From positions 420,131-456,191 of the forward strand of contig BFEA01000079.1 of the NCBI GenBank assembly GCA_003427395.1: 36,061 nt of DNA, in the 5' to 3' direction. Both the position numbers and the translations under genes were made by a program. This document shows, piece by piece, positions 22,124 to 31,934 of this stretch; positions within the stretch are counted from its first letter, which is position 1; each line of letters begins with the position of its first letter. The stretch is from Chara braunii. Taxonomy: Eukaryota > Streptophyta > Charophyceae > Charales > Characeae. Below the pieces are notes generated by a model. That model worked only from the letters and a program-made list of their open reading frames with translations, searched no databases and had not been told where the DNA came from.

Positions 22124-22205
22124 GTCCTTCGGGACATCGGTTAAAATTGTAGTGATACAGAGGAGATTCGCGTGGCCCCTATGCTAGGCTGGCATGGATA
22201 ACTCC
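22124..22205 (+). pseudogene. U6 snRNA-like copy 3
   Basis: GTCCTTCGGGACATCGG (plant-type U6 5' stem-loop), TTAAAATTG, GTGATACAGAGGAGATTCGC, GTGGCCCCTATGCTAGGCTGG. The 5' end is closer to U6 than in copy 1, while the 3' part is more worn. Spacing from copy 2 is about 280 bp, so the three lie in a rough tandem series in one orientation. Confidence 0.75.
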
Positions 22206-22259
22206 CGGAATGCGGGCCAGGATCAGACATTAAGGTAAGGCGGCATTGCGGCCGCACTG

Positions 22260-22306
22260 GTCTCGAGGAGTCAAGGGGGCACAGCCCCGGCTGAGTTCCT
22301 CGAGAC
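22260..22306. other. Perfect 10-bp stem hairpin with nested stem
   Basis: GTCTCGAGGA pairs exactly with TCCTCGAGAC. Inside, GGGGC pairs with GCCCC around ACA. It lies about 55 bp after U6-like copy 3. Confidence 0.75.
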
Positions 22307-22499
22307 GTTCCCCGAAGCTCGGGCGGACGCATACAAAATAGGAGCGGCGCTACTTGTTTCTTTTCTTTTCTTTTGTTGTTTGTTTGTCCGCCTCAAATTA
22401 CTCTGAATCCTCGGCGCTGCGTTATCTCCGAGCAGGGGGTGTTGATCCCGACTGACGTCAACGGGCTGGGCAAGTGTTGTGGGAAAGTGAACCCGTGCA

Positions 22500-22870
22500 G
22501 GAGAGAAGCCGGGTACACGCGGAGTAGAGGAGGGTTAGAGATGGCGGGCGATGGCCTGGGCGCGACGAAGTAGAGAGCGAAGGGCAGCACGCAGTGGGGG
22601 CGGTGAATGAATCAAGACGCAGAGGGCGCCTGGGTACATTCGGTGTAGGACGGGTTACAGACGGTGGAGGAAGGAGCTCGATGCGGTTGAGGATGCATTG
22701 TGCCCCCGATTCCTACTGGGAACGGGAGGGGGAAAGGACGGTCCTACCAGTTCGAGAGGAGGCGGACCCAATTACGAAGTCGGATTAAGTGGGAAGTTAG
22801 TAGGATAAGAGCGGCTGCAGAGGGTCGGTACGCCAAGCTGTGGTAGAGAGGGCGGGGGATGGGGTGTGAG
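22500..22870. repeat. Loose G-rich tandem units (GGGTAC...GGTTAGAGATGG)
   Basis: GGGTACACGCGGAGTAGAGG at about 22509 is echoed by GGGTACATTCGGTGTAGGAC at about 22630 and more weakly by GGTCGGTACGCC...GGTAGAGAGGGCGG at about 22824. The first two are about 120 bp apart. Short frames here show no domain. Confidence 0.45.
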
Positions 22871-23941
22871 GGAGCTTGCCCCGCCCAATTCGCGAAGGAA
22901 ACGGAGTAAGGGACTTGGGAAGGCGACACCGATCAGGGAGCTGGGTTGGGGCGGAAGTGAGTAGACTGAGAACTGTCCGGGGTGATATGTGCGTGGAGTG
23001 CAGATCGCAAGAGGGAGCAGGGGGAGTTACAACCGTAAATGGATCTGCCCGCGTTTTGGTCGCAGATTCATTCGGTTCTCCTACTATACGATATCGACCT
23101 CTATAGGGGTGTTGTAGGCGGGGACTGAACGAAAAGAGACCCACCTGTTGGCCGGGGTGCTGCCCATCCCACCGAGCCAGCAGCAGGGGGGGGCAGCTAT
23201 GGGGTGCAGAGTCTGCGGATTGGGCAGTTGGCCAACATGCTAGTAAGTTTACCAAGGGCTGACAGGCGGGGGAATGCTGCCGTTGTTGGGGCAAGTTACT
23301 GATGGTCTGTCGTGGTCGTGAGGCTGTTCGCCTCTTACCACTACTACTGGTGGACTCTGCGGGGCATAGCTGTTTGAGTAATGGGCATCGGTCGCTGTAC
23401 CTTGTCAAAGGGGCTGCGGTGCGGGCCATGAGTCTTGTTGTGAATGCCATACTACGCAGCGCTGGGGATTTTGCTGCGCACAAAGCTCCCTGCCGAGGCT
23501 GCAACACCAAGTTGGTGTTTTGGAACCAGGCCACAAAGTGGGGGCTTGTTTGTTACTCGGCTGCCATCTGCTGCCGATTGCTACGAGCCGTTATAAGCTA
23601 CTACTGTGGTAATACTATGTGCTATGTGGGTTGACGGCTGTACGTTGCGCGGTTTACCCGTGACGGCATTGTCTACTATAGCGGGGCTTGACATTGCTGG
23701 AGATTGCCGAGTCATTGTTTACTTTGGCCACCGGTTGCTACCTTAACTAAGAGGTCATGTGAGGCCCGGCATTACGGCACTGCTGCTGTCTTCCGCTACA
23801 CGTGGCAGTCTGCGTATGTTGTCTGGGGAGAGCTGCTACGATTGGGCTGGGCAGCCGAAGTCGTTGCTGATGGTACGGTGAGCTGCTGTGTTCCCGGCGC
23901 CTCTCCGCTGCACCCGGCGGCTTGCATATACTGCTCGAGGA
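22871..23941. other. Non-coding part of the insertion with GCTGCT-like words
   Basis: No domain is seen in the modest frames at 22797-23534 (-) or 23302-23634 (+). From about 23320 on, GCTGCTG, CTACTACTG and TTGCTG words recur irregularly. The frame ending at 23970 gets its last residues from the MITE end. Confidence 0.45.
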
Positions 23942-24449
23942 CAACAGAAAAAATTCCCAGAATTAAATAATCATTTTATAGTAGAATTACATTCTAAATT
24001 TTAAATTTTCATTCCATCTTAAAAAATGTCATTCCAATTTTAAAATTTTTCTTCTTACTTGAAAACTTTCCTTCCAAGAATGGGGTATCGCTTCTTATTT
24101 GAACTGCATGCTAGAGATGGAATGAAAGTCTGGATGAGTTCATGAAATATTTTAATTGGATTGTCATTCTAAGTAAAGATTGAAAGATATTTGTTGTAGT
24201 AGAATGAAAGTTTAATTAAAACATTTCATAAACTTGTCCAGACTTTCATTCCATCTTGAACAAATAGATGTAGTTGGAAGGGAAAACTCATATGTGGACG
24301 GGAACTTATCAAATAAAACTGGAAATTTTAGAATTGGACGAACATTGGAATGATAATTTATAAATATGAAGGATTTTTTTTTTTAGAATGTTTTTTTTTT
24401 TTTTAGAATGTTTTTTTAACTTTCATTTCTCGTGGGAATTTTTCTGTTG
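23942..24449. mobile_element. 508-bp palindromic MITE, copy 2, GA target duplication
   Basis: Reverse-orientation relative of 15833-16354 with ends CAACAGAAAAAATTCCC and GGGAATTTTTCTGTTG. It is flanked by GA on both sides (23940-23941, 24450-24451). The internal GATGGAATGAAAGTCTGGAT and its inverted partner are retained. The element is nested in the 8.7-kb insertion. Confidence 0.9.
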
Positions 24450-24465
24450 GAAAGGCTGCAGCTGC

Positions 24466-24514
24466 GGGGGGGGGGTTGTGGCAAGAAGGGGGAGTTGTGG
24501 CAAGAGGGGGGGGG
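24466..24514. repeat. G-runs with repeated GTTGTGGCAAGA (possible G-quadruplex)
   Basis: Runs of 10, 5 and 9 G are separated by two copies of GTTGTGGCAAGA. The plus strand could form a G-quadruplex. Confidence 0.7.
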
Positions 24515-25127
24515 CATTGCAGCAAACTAGAACTTCGTCAGAGGAGTCTACTTTGACGGCTTGACTGCAAGGTGACCAAGCTACGGCTGTTGCTGACCGC
24601 CATTGTGGGGCCCTCAAGCGCCGAAGACTCGAAGACCCTCTCGTGCGAGTCTGAGTGTGTCCCTCCTGAGTCTGAGAGTCTTACTCCTTCTCATTCTATC
24701 CTTCTCACCCTAAGTCTGGTCTTTTGGCTTTGAGAGGAAGGCGGCAGGCGGGCGTGTGGCCCGTAACCCGCGCCAAGACCTTTGTGGGAGGTTGCCCCAC
24801 CGATTGCAGGAGCTCTGCCGGGACTCAGGCGGGGTCCTAGAGGAAGGAAACTGAGTGGTAATCCCCTGACTCCCTCCATAAACCCAACTATAACCCCTAC
24901 ATGTACATCTCTCTATGTTTGACTGAGTGGATTGAGTGGATCCTGTACTTGGTTTTGAGTTTGACTTTCAAGACATAAGTCAAATTGAAGTAAAAGAATG
25001 TATGGATAAATCTCAGTTTCAGTTTGTTGATTGTCTGAAAGAAGATTGCGAATAAAATGGGTTGCATCTGGGGGAAGGTTGGGAGAAAGGTAGTATTGTA
25101 TGCAGTCTGGTTGGGTCATTGAGGCTG
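24515..25127. other. No gene recognised (inside the insertion)
   Basis: Contains GAGTCTGAG/GAGTCTTAC words near 24645-24690. The reverse frames at 24691-24879 and 24913-25119 show no family motif. Confidence 0.4.
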
Positions 25128-25804
25128 GGAGGTCCCTATAAGTTTGGGGAAAAGCCCAACGCTTTGTTTATTTCTGGATTGCATGGAGCCTCAGACCGCT
25201 CTATAAGTTAGGTAGCATGAAGCTCTGGAGGCTGGGATGTCCCCTTAAGTTTGGGGAGACCTGGTGTTGTGAATTGCATGGAGGGTCAGGACGCTCTATA
25301 AGTTTAGGTGTCCTGACTGCTCTGACATACGAGGGTTGATTGTGCTTGATCTTCAGGGGCTTAGGGCGCTCTATAAGTTTAGGTGCCCTGGGTCGCCTTG
25401 TTTATTAGGGGATTCTTTCTGTTTCTTTGTTTCTAAAAGAGGAGGTCTGAACCGCTCTATAAGTTTAGGTGGTTCGACCCTTCTCCTATTTTGTTCTAAG
25501 GGGCTAATTTTGGCAGGGGACAGACCGCTCTATAAGTTTAGGTAGCCTGGCCTACTGCCTCGCACAAATTGGATCAGAGAGAAACGGACCTGACAAAGGA
25601 TCAGACTGCTCTATAAGTTTAGGTAGTCTGACCCAATGCCTCGTACATGTTGGAACCCAATGGATATAACCTGGCTATATTGTATAACTATGCTACTACG
25701 AACGGGCTGGCGAGGCCGCTCGATAAGTTTAGGTAGCCTGACTATAGCTTATCACAACTGAAGAGATTATAACTAAAGAGATGTAACTGAAGGTAAGCGT
25801 GGGC

Positions 25805-25838
25805 AGGCTGAGCAGTGTTCTCAGTTGAGCGGCTCAGC
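25805..25838. other. Perfect 9-bp stem hairpin within the array
   Basis: AGGCTGAGC pairs with GCTCAGCCT across an 18-base loop. Stem and loop sizes equal those of the array units although the loop sequence differs. It lies in the gap between the units at 25718 and 25989. Confidence 0.7.
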
Positions 25839-25901
25839 CTTATGCCCCCTTTGAAGACTTAGTTCAGAGAAGTATATATAACTTGGCTATTTAAACAGTT
25901 C

Positions 25902-25932
25902 AGGGCGACTAGAGTGGTCTAGTCATACGCCC
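25902..25932. other. Two-part hairpin within the array
   Basis: GACTAGA-GTGG-TCTAGTC is a perfect inner stem, extended by GGGCG/CGCCC with a small CATA-side bulge. Confidence 0.7.
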
Positions 25933-26329
25933 AAAGAAGAAAGAAGTAGTGGTGCCCTCTGTTTGTGTATACCTGGCCAAGTCAGAACGCTCTATAAGTT
26001 TAGGTATTCTGACTTTGGGCCTGGCTAAGTTGGGTGCGCTCTGTAAGTTCAGGTGCCTTGACCTATGCCTTATGTAAGTTGGGTATAATGGGATAACTCA
26101 CAGAGGAGGCATGAACTATTGTTTGTTAAAAGGTTTGGGATTTGTGAGAGTACTTACCTGTGTGGTTTGACCTGCATGTGGCTGAGTGAGATTACTACTT
26201 GATCTAAGTTTCAGGTTGACAGGTAGTTGCTTTAGAGGCTCGCCACGTGTTAGCACGATAGGAGTTAGGTAAATTCCTGCATTTGCTGAGCTGACTTTAT
26301 TTTACTTAGATCACTTTTTGCATTTTCTG

Positions 26330-26935
26330 AGGTTCGCTGTTATACTTGAACTTGTATAAATTTTGCTACGCAACTTTCTCTACCGGAAGCGCTGCCGAAA
26401 TTTTTACAGATTCAAGGAGTTAGACAAATTTTGACTTGTCAAAGTTCAGCCTGTCTTTTCGTTATATCTGACTTGGAAAGAATCTGGAAAGCCTCCTAAT
26501 AAAGGGAGTGTTGGCCAATTTTTTGCTAATTCAGGGAGTTAGACAAAATTGGGTTTTGGGAAGTCAAAGTTAGTCTCAGGTTTCAGACTTAGCCTTGTGT
26601 AAATTTTGGGAAAGCGCTTTTCTAAAGGGAGTGCTGCCGAAATTTCTGTAAAACTAAGGAGTTAGTCAGATTTTGTCTAAGTTGAACTTAAGGTTGGGGG
26701 CTGAGTTCAAATTTGACTTGGTATAAATCTGGGAAATCCCCAATTCCAAAGGGGATGCTGCGCAAATTTCTACTAATTCAGGGAGTTAGACAAAACTTGA
26801 CTTTCCAGAATTATAGATTACTCTGGCTTTTGATAGTCGGGCTGATATAAATTCTGAGAAGACATTTTTCCTACGGGAAGCGCTGTCGAAATTTTCTTGA
26901 ATTAGAGGAGTTAGATTATATTTTGACAGGTGGCG
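26330..26935 (+). repeat. Five tandem ~122-bp repeats, each with a hairpin
   Basis: The shared end word GGAGTTAG falls at about 26417, 26536, 26659, 26783 and 26908, giving periods of 119-125. Each unit runs from a (GTA)TAAATTTTGGG-like start through (G)GGAGTGCTGCCGAAATTT to that word. At the same place in each unit a short stem is kept with different bases: CTTTC/GGAAG, CTCC/GGAG, ATCCCC/GGGGAT, TTTCC/GGGAA. Copy 3 instead pairs AGCGCT/AGTGCT inside AAATTTTGG/CCGAAATTT. No coding frame. Confidence 0.82.
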
Positions 26936-29305
26936 ATTCTGGCAATCTACCCCGAATAGGGGGGGGGCTCTGCCATTAGTCTACCTTTGCTTTGGGCACT
27001 GGCTTAGAAGCAGGCTTGGATTTAGTTGGCAGGAAACCTTGAGTGAGAATGTGCGATGGAGGTTTATCCCCCATATGCTGATGATTTAGCTTGGGCATTT
27101 GACTTATCTTGTGTTACAGGTCCTTTGGGGTGTCTAATTCAAGATCAAGACTAGATTCAGCTTGACTCCTTGAGGATCATCTTCTGTTATCATTGATAAC
27201 AGGCCGGTTGCCGATTCGTCGGTTTACGACTCGATTTCAACTCACTCTCCATACTCAACCTAAAAGGCTTTAGCCCTGGTGGTTTTACTGTTTGTTAAGG
27301 GTTTCACTCGGACTTTTATTGAATGGTCATTTAACAAAGGTACTAAGCATTTAATTGAGGTTGGTTGGATCGGCGGTTGGGGCTTGCATGGCTAAAGAGA
27401 AGGGGTATGAGCGTAGAGAAGGGTTGGGGTTGGCTCTGTGTAGTGCGTGTTTGTCGTTTGATTCTTGATGTGATTGCAGGTATGTACTGTGACTCAGATT
27501 TTGGATTTGGATTGCCTGCGATACCATATACATACACCTGGTTGTGAGGAGTCCCAATGTGCCTGTGAGAAGTGATCGTCACAACTCTACCTCCTTATGC
27601 GTGTATGCGTGGGTGTGCTTGTGATGAATATTTAAGAGGCCTAAGAGGCCCATGGTAAAATCCCGTTAAAGGCTGAGGTTGAGGGACAGGGAAGACCGTC
27701 CCTCCTGCCTATTTGCGTCTTGAGGTTTTCTTAGTCGGACGTTGGTCCTGGGTCGGGATTCAAGGTCCTTGTCCATGACATCCCAAGCCCTAGACTCTGC
27801 AGGGGAGGAATTTCCCCTGGCACAAAGCCTAATTACATTGGCCGGAGAGACACCCCACCTTGAAGGCGAAAATGTCGCGGGGGCCAAACGGCGTGTCCTT
27901 CAGCCGTTCAATATCGTGAGGGGTGACCCCTCGCGATGTGTTCCTTCAGCCATTCAATATCGCGAGGTCGGAGCCACGGTTACCACGTACGATTGGCATC
28001 GGTGGTTGACATAGAATTGGCCTGCTGCCACGCAGCTTTATGTTAAAGTCCCACGCGCGACGCTTCGCCGCCCCAGCATCTAAAAGTTGTGGGATCGCCG
28101 GGCTCGCACGTAGGCGCAGCGCTTGGGATTACTATAGGCCGCCGGCACCACCCATAGAGGGGAAGGGTGCTCCAAGGTCACGAGTCCTTTTAAAAGCCAG
28201 GGGACCTTTGTCCTATTCCCTCTTCTTGGGTTCGTGCGTGTTTTGTTTGCTTTTTAGAGATTTTTATGGTTTGACGTTGTAGTCCGTGGCAGCCGTCAAA
28301 GTCAAACCCCTTGACTTTCGCGCAGGCCCTGGGGAGGACTTACCCCTAGGGCCGAGAGAGGACGACTACCACCACAGGCATGGGCCAGTGTACCACCCAC
28401 TCTGCATAAGGGTGCAAAAGAGGGTGTGTGGTCTTCAACCTCGCATGACGGTTGTCTAGCGCTGAGAGATTAACCCTCAAGACGCGTGTCAGCCGACACT
28501 TGAGTGTCGAATACGGCCCTCGAGATTGACGAGGACCGCGTGAGTATGGGTACTACATAGTACGCCATCATCGCGACTGCTTGCGCACATTTGCATTACA
28601 AGTCGATATGAGACAGCCCCTCGTCCGCGGGGTTTTATATTGGGTCTCGCGCGCGACGCCTATCCGATTTCCACGTCGGAAAAGTTATGGGTTGGCTACC
28701 GAGGGGCTAGGAGCGCTATCGCGTTGTTCGTGTTGTGTTGTCTTGCGTGTGTGCGTGGACGTGTGTTTTTATTTTATATCCATTAAGAGTGATGTGCGTT
28801 ATCGTGTCGTTTCGTATGTGTGCGTGTGTGTATTTTGTTATTTCTGTGTTGTTAGAGTGGTGCGAGTGTGGTGTGTGAGATGTGTCCTAGTCGACCGACG
28901 TCGAGCCGCGCTTGGGACTTCAGCCCCCCAAGACGTCGGCTCGCGCGCGGGTCCGATAGGCGTATTACCGCGCGTACCCCCTATGCTACAGCGAACGAGA
29001 AACGCCCTCGACTGGTCCACCTCTGCGATTGCGATTGATTAACTTTCGTACTGTGGACTGGTAGCTCGGCGGGGATACGCCCACCGTAGGGAGGTGACAG
29101 CTCCCGTAAGGTGGAGTTAGGTTGTGCCTCCTGTAGGCCCTATCCTGTCGTAGGGGCTCGCGAGAGGTATGGCTGGCGCACTCGGCCGGAGCAGCCTAAG
29201 GAAGCTCCATCTGCGTGTTCGTGTCGAGGTTGGTCCAACTCCTGCGTGACGCGGCCGAGAGGGTCCCGCACTGCCACGAGCGGTGCCGGACTGATGCGTT
29301 CGACA
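26936..29305. other. Right part of the insertion, no gene recognised
   Basis: Holds a two-copy 46-bp repeat (CCTTCAGCCGTTCAATATCG at about 27897 and CCTTCAGCCATTCAATATCG at about 27943). There is also a GT-rich stretch (28720-28860) and hairpin-like CCCTGGGG...CCCCTAGGG (about 28327-28352). Frames at 27742-28014 and 28581-29042 lack known motifs. The end GCGTTCGACA is the right terminus. Confidence 0.45.
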
Positions 29306-29309
29306 ACGC
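29306..29309. repeat. Target site duplication ACGC, right
   Basis: Same tetramer as 20601-20604, directly after CGACA. Confidence 0.85.
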
Positions 29310-31934
29310 CATGCAACAAAACTCATGGAAGAGACGTGCTGCATAAAGGAGGCAAGACCTTTCACCATCGTGCTCGCGAAGGTGAAATGCATAGTACTCC
29401 TTGGCACTAAGTCCTGGCGGTCATCCAGCCTCCGAGGCACATCGGACAGACCAACTATCAATTCCCTCCGGGAAAAGTTAAACAAACCTTAAGCAATCGT
29501 GCGCTTGAGAACATTCTGGAATCACAACTGTTTGTCGCTCACCAGGAAGAGAAGCACGCAAACGAATCTCCAGCTCACGAGGAAGGAGTTCATTGGCCAT
29601 CAGAACACACACCTCATGTAGACCCATAGGACGGTTATAACGCCTTGCATGTTCCTCCTCAGGCATGGCATCTAGATTTATGACCAACTTCCTCTCATTC
29701 AAGGCTTCCTGCGGAAGGGCAGCAACCGTCATAAAGTCCTTCACGTAATTGTTACATTGTTGTAGCAATTCGTGAAACCTTCTCAATATTCGTTTCGCTC
29801 GATCAAGTTCGGCATCGGGTGTACGTGCAGGTAAGTTAAGGAAATCCACTCTTTGATCAATCGCATCGTCCAAACGTTGAGGATCGTGCAAGTATAGTTG
29901 CGCAAACTGAGGACGTTCTCCTTCCCCGACAGCCAATGCACCGATACGATGAAAGATTGGACCTTGAGCCCGAAGTTGGCCCTGAAATCCTTGAATACCA
30001 TCACTTGGCTGCTTCAACTGCGAGGATGCGAGGGATAAACTATTATTAATTATCCTCGCATTGTTTCGAAGGAATCGGCCGTCGGAACTTTGACATGTCC
30101 GAAAGGAAAGAATCTCAGGCTCCGACGAGCCTTCGCAAGACCATTCCAATAATGGACAACATTTTGTACCTTTTTCGCAACACATCTTCGTCCATTTTGT
30201 TTCATGATGCCATAATTTAGCACCACAATGCTTACACGGATCTCGACTGCCAATGCAGAACGGTTCAACAGTGCTACCATTCGCAAAAATCGCTACAGTG
30301 TTCTCAACCGCCTCATACGTTGTTGCCACAGATGCCGATGGCAGTACATTAAGATCAGGAGCTGGAACATCATGCAAATCATTCATTTCTTCATCGCGAC
30401 TATTTTGTTCACTTTCTTCATGATTCTTTATTGGATTTCGATTTCTCACGGACGGATTTTGCGATTGCCTTGCTTGCGATAACAGACTCCACGAGTGCCT
30501 CGCCCGAGAAGATTGACTCCGCGATTGTCTCGCAGGATAAGATGCACTCCTCGATTGCGCAGAGGCGCTTACTCGAATCTCTCGAAGGATATTCACAGGG
30601 AACAAACTTCGCCTCACACCTCGTACAAAATTTTTATGAGCACGCACATCTTTTTTCCTCATATGATTTTTAAGCGCAGCTCTCAATGAACGCATATGTT
30701 TAACATGAACGTTTCGTCGTCTTCCCTGCCTTTTTCTTCGTTTTGAAATTATACGCGATGTAGAACATGGTTCGTTCACATTCATTCTATCGACTTGTTC
30801 CATTCGTTCGACAACCTCTACAGTACTTTCAACAACCATTGCATTTGCATCATAGCCCGATGACACATGGGGAGGCATCGACGACAACGATCCAAGTTTC
30901 AAACGAGGCACGACTTTATTTGCACGGATCTGTCGAATTAATAACATACGGTACCGTCGGTTGCGCCTTGAACGAATCGGTTTCCATAATAATAATTTTT
31001 TCCGTCGATTATGAAATCCAACAAATTTTCTAATCAACGTGTTCGGCGAATTCGGCGGGGTCGTCGCTGCAGAAGATGGATTTGCATGAACATCCGTCAA
31101 AGGAGGACAAACACTACTCTCCACAATTTTTTGTGCGACATCGGCAGTCAATGTGGATGATGAACAATTGTGAAAATGTGCCGAGTCCGAGGGAAAATTA
31201 TCGAGTAAAACGGATCTTTCGACAATCAAAACGGAATCTGCATTTATTGCAACATCCGTACGAATTTCAAGTGGACGTTCACTTTGCAAGGCCATAGAGA
31301 GATTTCTAGGACAACTAATGCGATCTGTACCAACATTATTATCTCCTCGACTCATTCTGTTGAAAAACACAGGGCTTGTGAAATCATTCATCGATGAAAT
31401 TGATTGTCGAAAAGATAGAGACCTATCACTACATTGTTCTTCATTAGAATAATCAAGAGTATAATCTTGAATTACCACCGGTTGTTTATTTCTCCTGCAA
31501 GCAGTTGACTCATCTACAACACCTACCGCCTATAATAAAGACCCCCGGGTTCGACGACTTTGGGAAGGTGGTCGTATATGTTTGCTGTGTTCGTGTTGTG
31601 ATGGCATTGCCGTCTCACTCGTAGAGCGACAGGGAGTAATATTCGAACCTATACGCAATCCCAATCCATGGTTGGATGAGGAAGAAGGGTCCTCGAATGG
31701 AGACAAAACGACTTGACCTCGAACAATGGAAGGACACCGAGCACATTCAGATATTATCGGCGAGGACACCAAAGGATCATTAAGAACCCTTTCAAAAGGC
31801 CGATGGCGTTTGCGACGCTTCCACGGAACATGCAAGGACCTATCCGCAAGTAAAGAGAACGTTGGAATGGTGGATAAATTACTATTGGTTGAAGTGTCAC
31901 ATGGCTCTTGGTCCTCTGTCAAATTAATGGGCAC
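29310..31934 (-). pseudogene. Helitron Rep/helicase, N-terminal part
   Basis: Upstream half of the Helitron gene. A polar, Arg/Ser-rich leader begins near 31934 (no clear ATG). One TAG at 31530-31532 separates it from the 666-codon frame that ends at 29478. Near 30220-30240 is CKHCGAKLWHHE, then a CCxxGxxCC cluster, the cysteine-rich finger typical of Helitron N termini. The conserved stretch EEHARRYNRPMGLHEVCVLM and VIPECSQAHD follow. Past TAA 29478-29480 and TGA 29421-29423 the same frame continues as LFPEGIDSW and SAKEYYAFHLRE to RLFHEFCCM, where the 8.7-kb insertion interrupts it. The next residues are found at 20600. Only stops, no shifts, were seen in this half. The gene is inactive. 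Confidence 0.93.

Larger units (their letters stand above)
25128..26075 (+). repeat. Array of hairpins with an invariant loop and changing stems
   Basis: Nine units carry the loop GCTCTATAAGTTTAGGT, exact in six (25293, 25368, 25454, 25527, 25608, 25989) and nearly so at 25198, 25718 and 26038. The flanking stems differ yet stay complementary: GTCAGGAC/GTCCTGAC, TTAGGGC/GCCCTGG, GAACC/GGTTC, TCAGACT/AGTCTGA, AAGTCAGAA/TTCTGACTT. The stems at 25527, 25718 and 26038 are partly worn. Two related units (25137, 25245) have a short TATAAGTTT or TTAAGTTT loop with TCCC/GGGGA stems. Most steps between units are about 75-105 bp. Spacers also share words such as ATGCCTCG and AAGTTGG. No coding potential. 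The pattern suggests a selected fold in RNA or single-stranded DNA. Confidence 0.85.
20605..29305. mobile_element. 8,701-bp insertion of unknown family inside the Helitron gene
   Basis: Starts TGTCGGCGCGAATACCC and ends GCGTTCGACA, so the termini are TGTCG...CGACA. A 4-bp ACGC duplication flanks it, and excision with one copy rejoins the Helitron frame (CCM then AYAKVES). TG...CA ends with a 4-bp duplication fit an integrase-type (LTR) element, but I found no LTR pair, primer site, gag or pol by eye, and no convincing coding frame. A 7-bp hairpin (TACCCTT/AAGGGTA) lies about 12 bases in. The contents are U6-like copies, hairpin arrays and a nested MITE. Large stretches are G-rich on the plus strand, suggesting one transcribed strand. 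Alternatives are a non-autonomous retrotransposon of LARD type or an unusual DNA transposon. The insertion boundaries are far surer than the class. Confidence 0.85.

Noticed and set aside
21540-22205. Functional U6 genes
   Set aside because: Key bases are changed, the ACAGAGA box is altered in copy 1, copy 2 lacks its 5' half, and no plant-type upstream element, TATA box or T-run terminator is seen.
22738-22800. Large-subunit rRNA fragment (TTCGAGAGGAGGCGGACC resembles the sarcin-ricin neighbourhood)
   Set aside because: The match is limited to about a dozen bases and the surrounding sequence does not follow rRNA.
22797-23534. 245-codon reverse frame as a gene
   Set aside because: Low-complexity Ser/Pro/Arg composition, no known motif, and it lies on the C-rich complement of a G-rich non-coding stretch.
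25128-26075. CRISPR array
   Set aside because: The repeated part is a 17-nt loop in irregular steps with self-complementary flanks, spacers share words, the genome is eukaryotic and no cas genes are present.
28504-29305. 3' LTR of the insertion (TGTCGAATACGG... to CGACA)
   Set aside because: It shares only the first few bases with the left end at 20605. The interior and end do not align by eye, so no LTR pair is claimed.
17374-31934. Alternative genetic code explaining the in-frame stops
   Set aside because: All three stop codons occur in frame, at Trp as well as other positions, alongside frame shifts and a lost catalytic histidine. Pseudogene decay explains this more simply.
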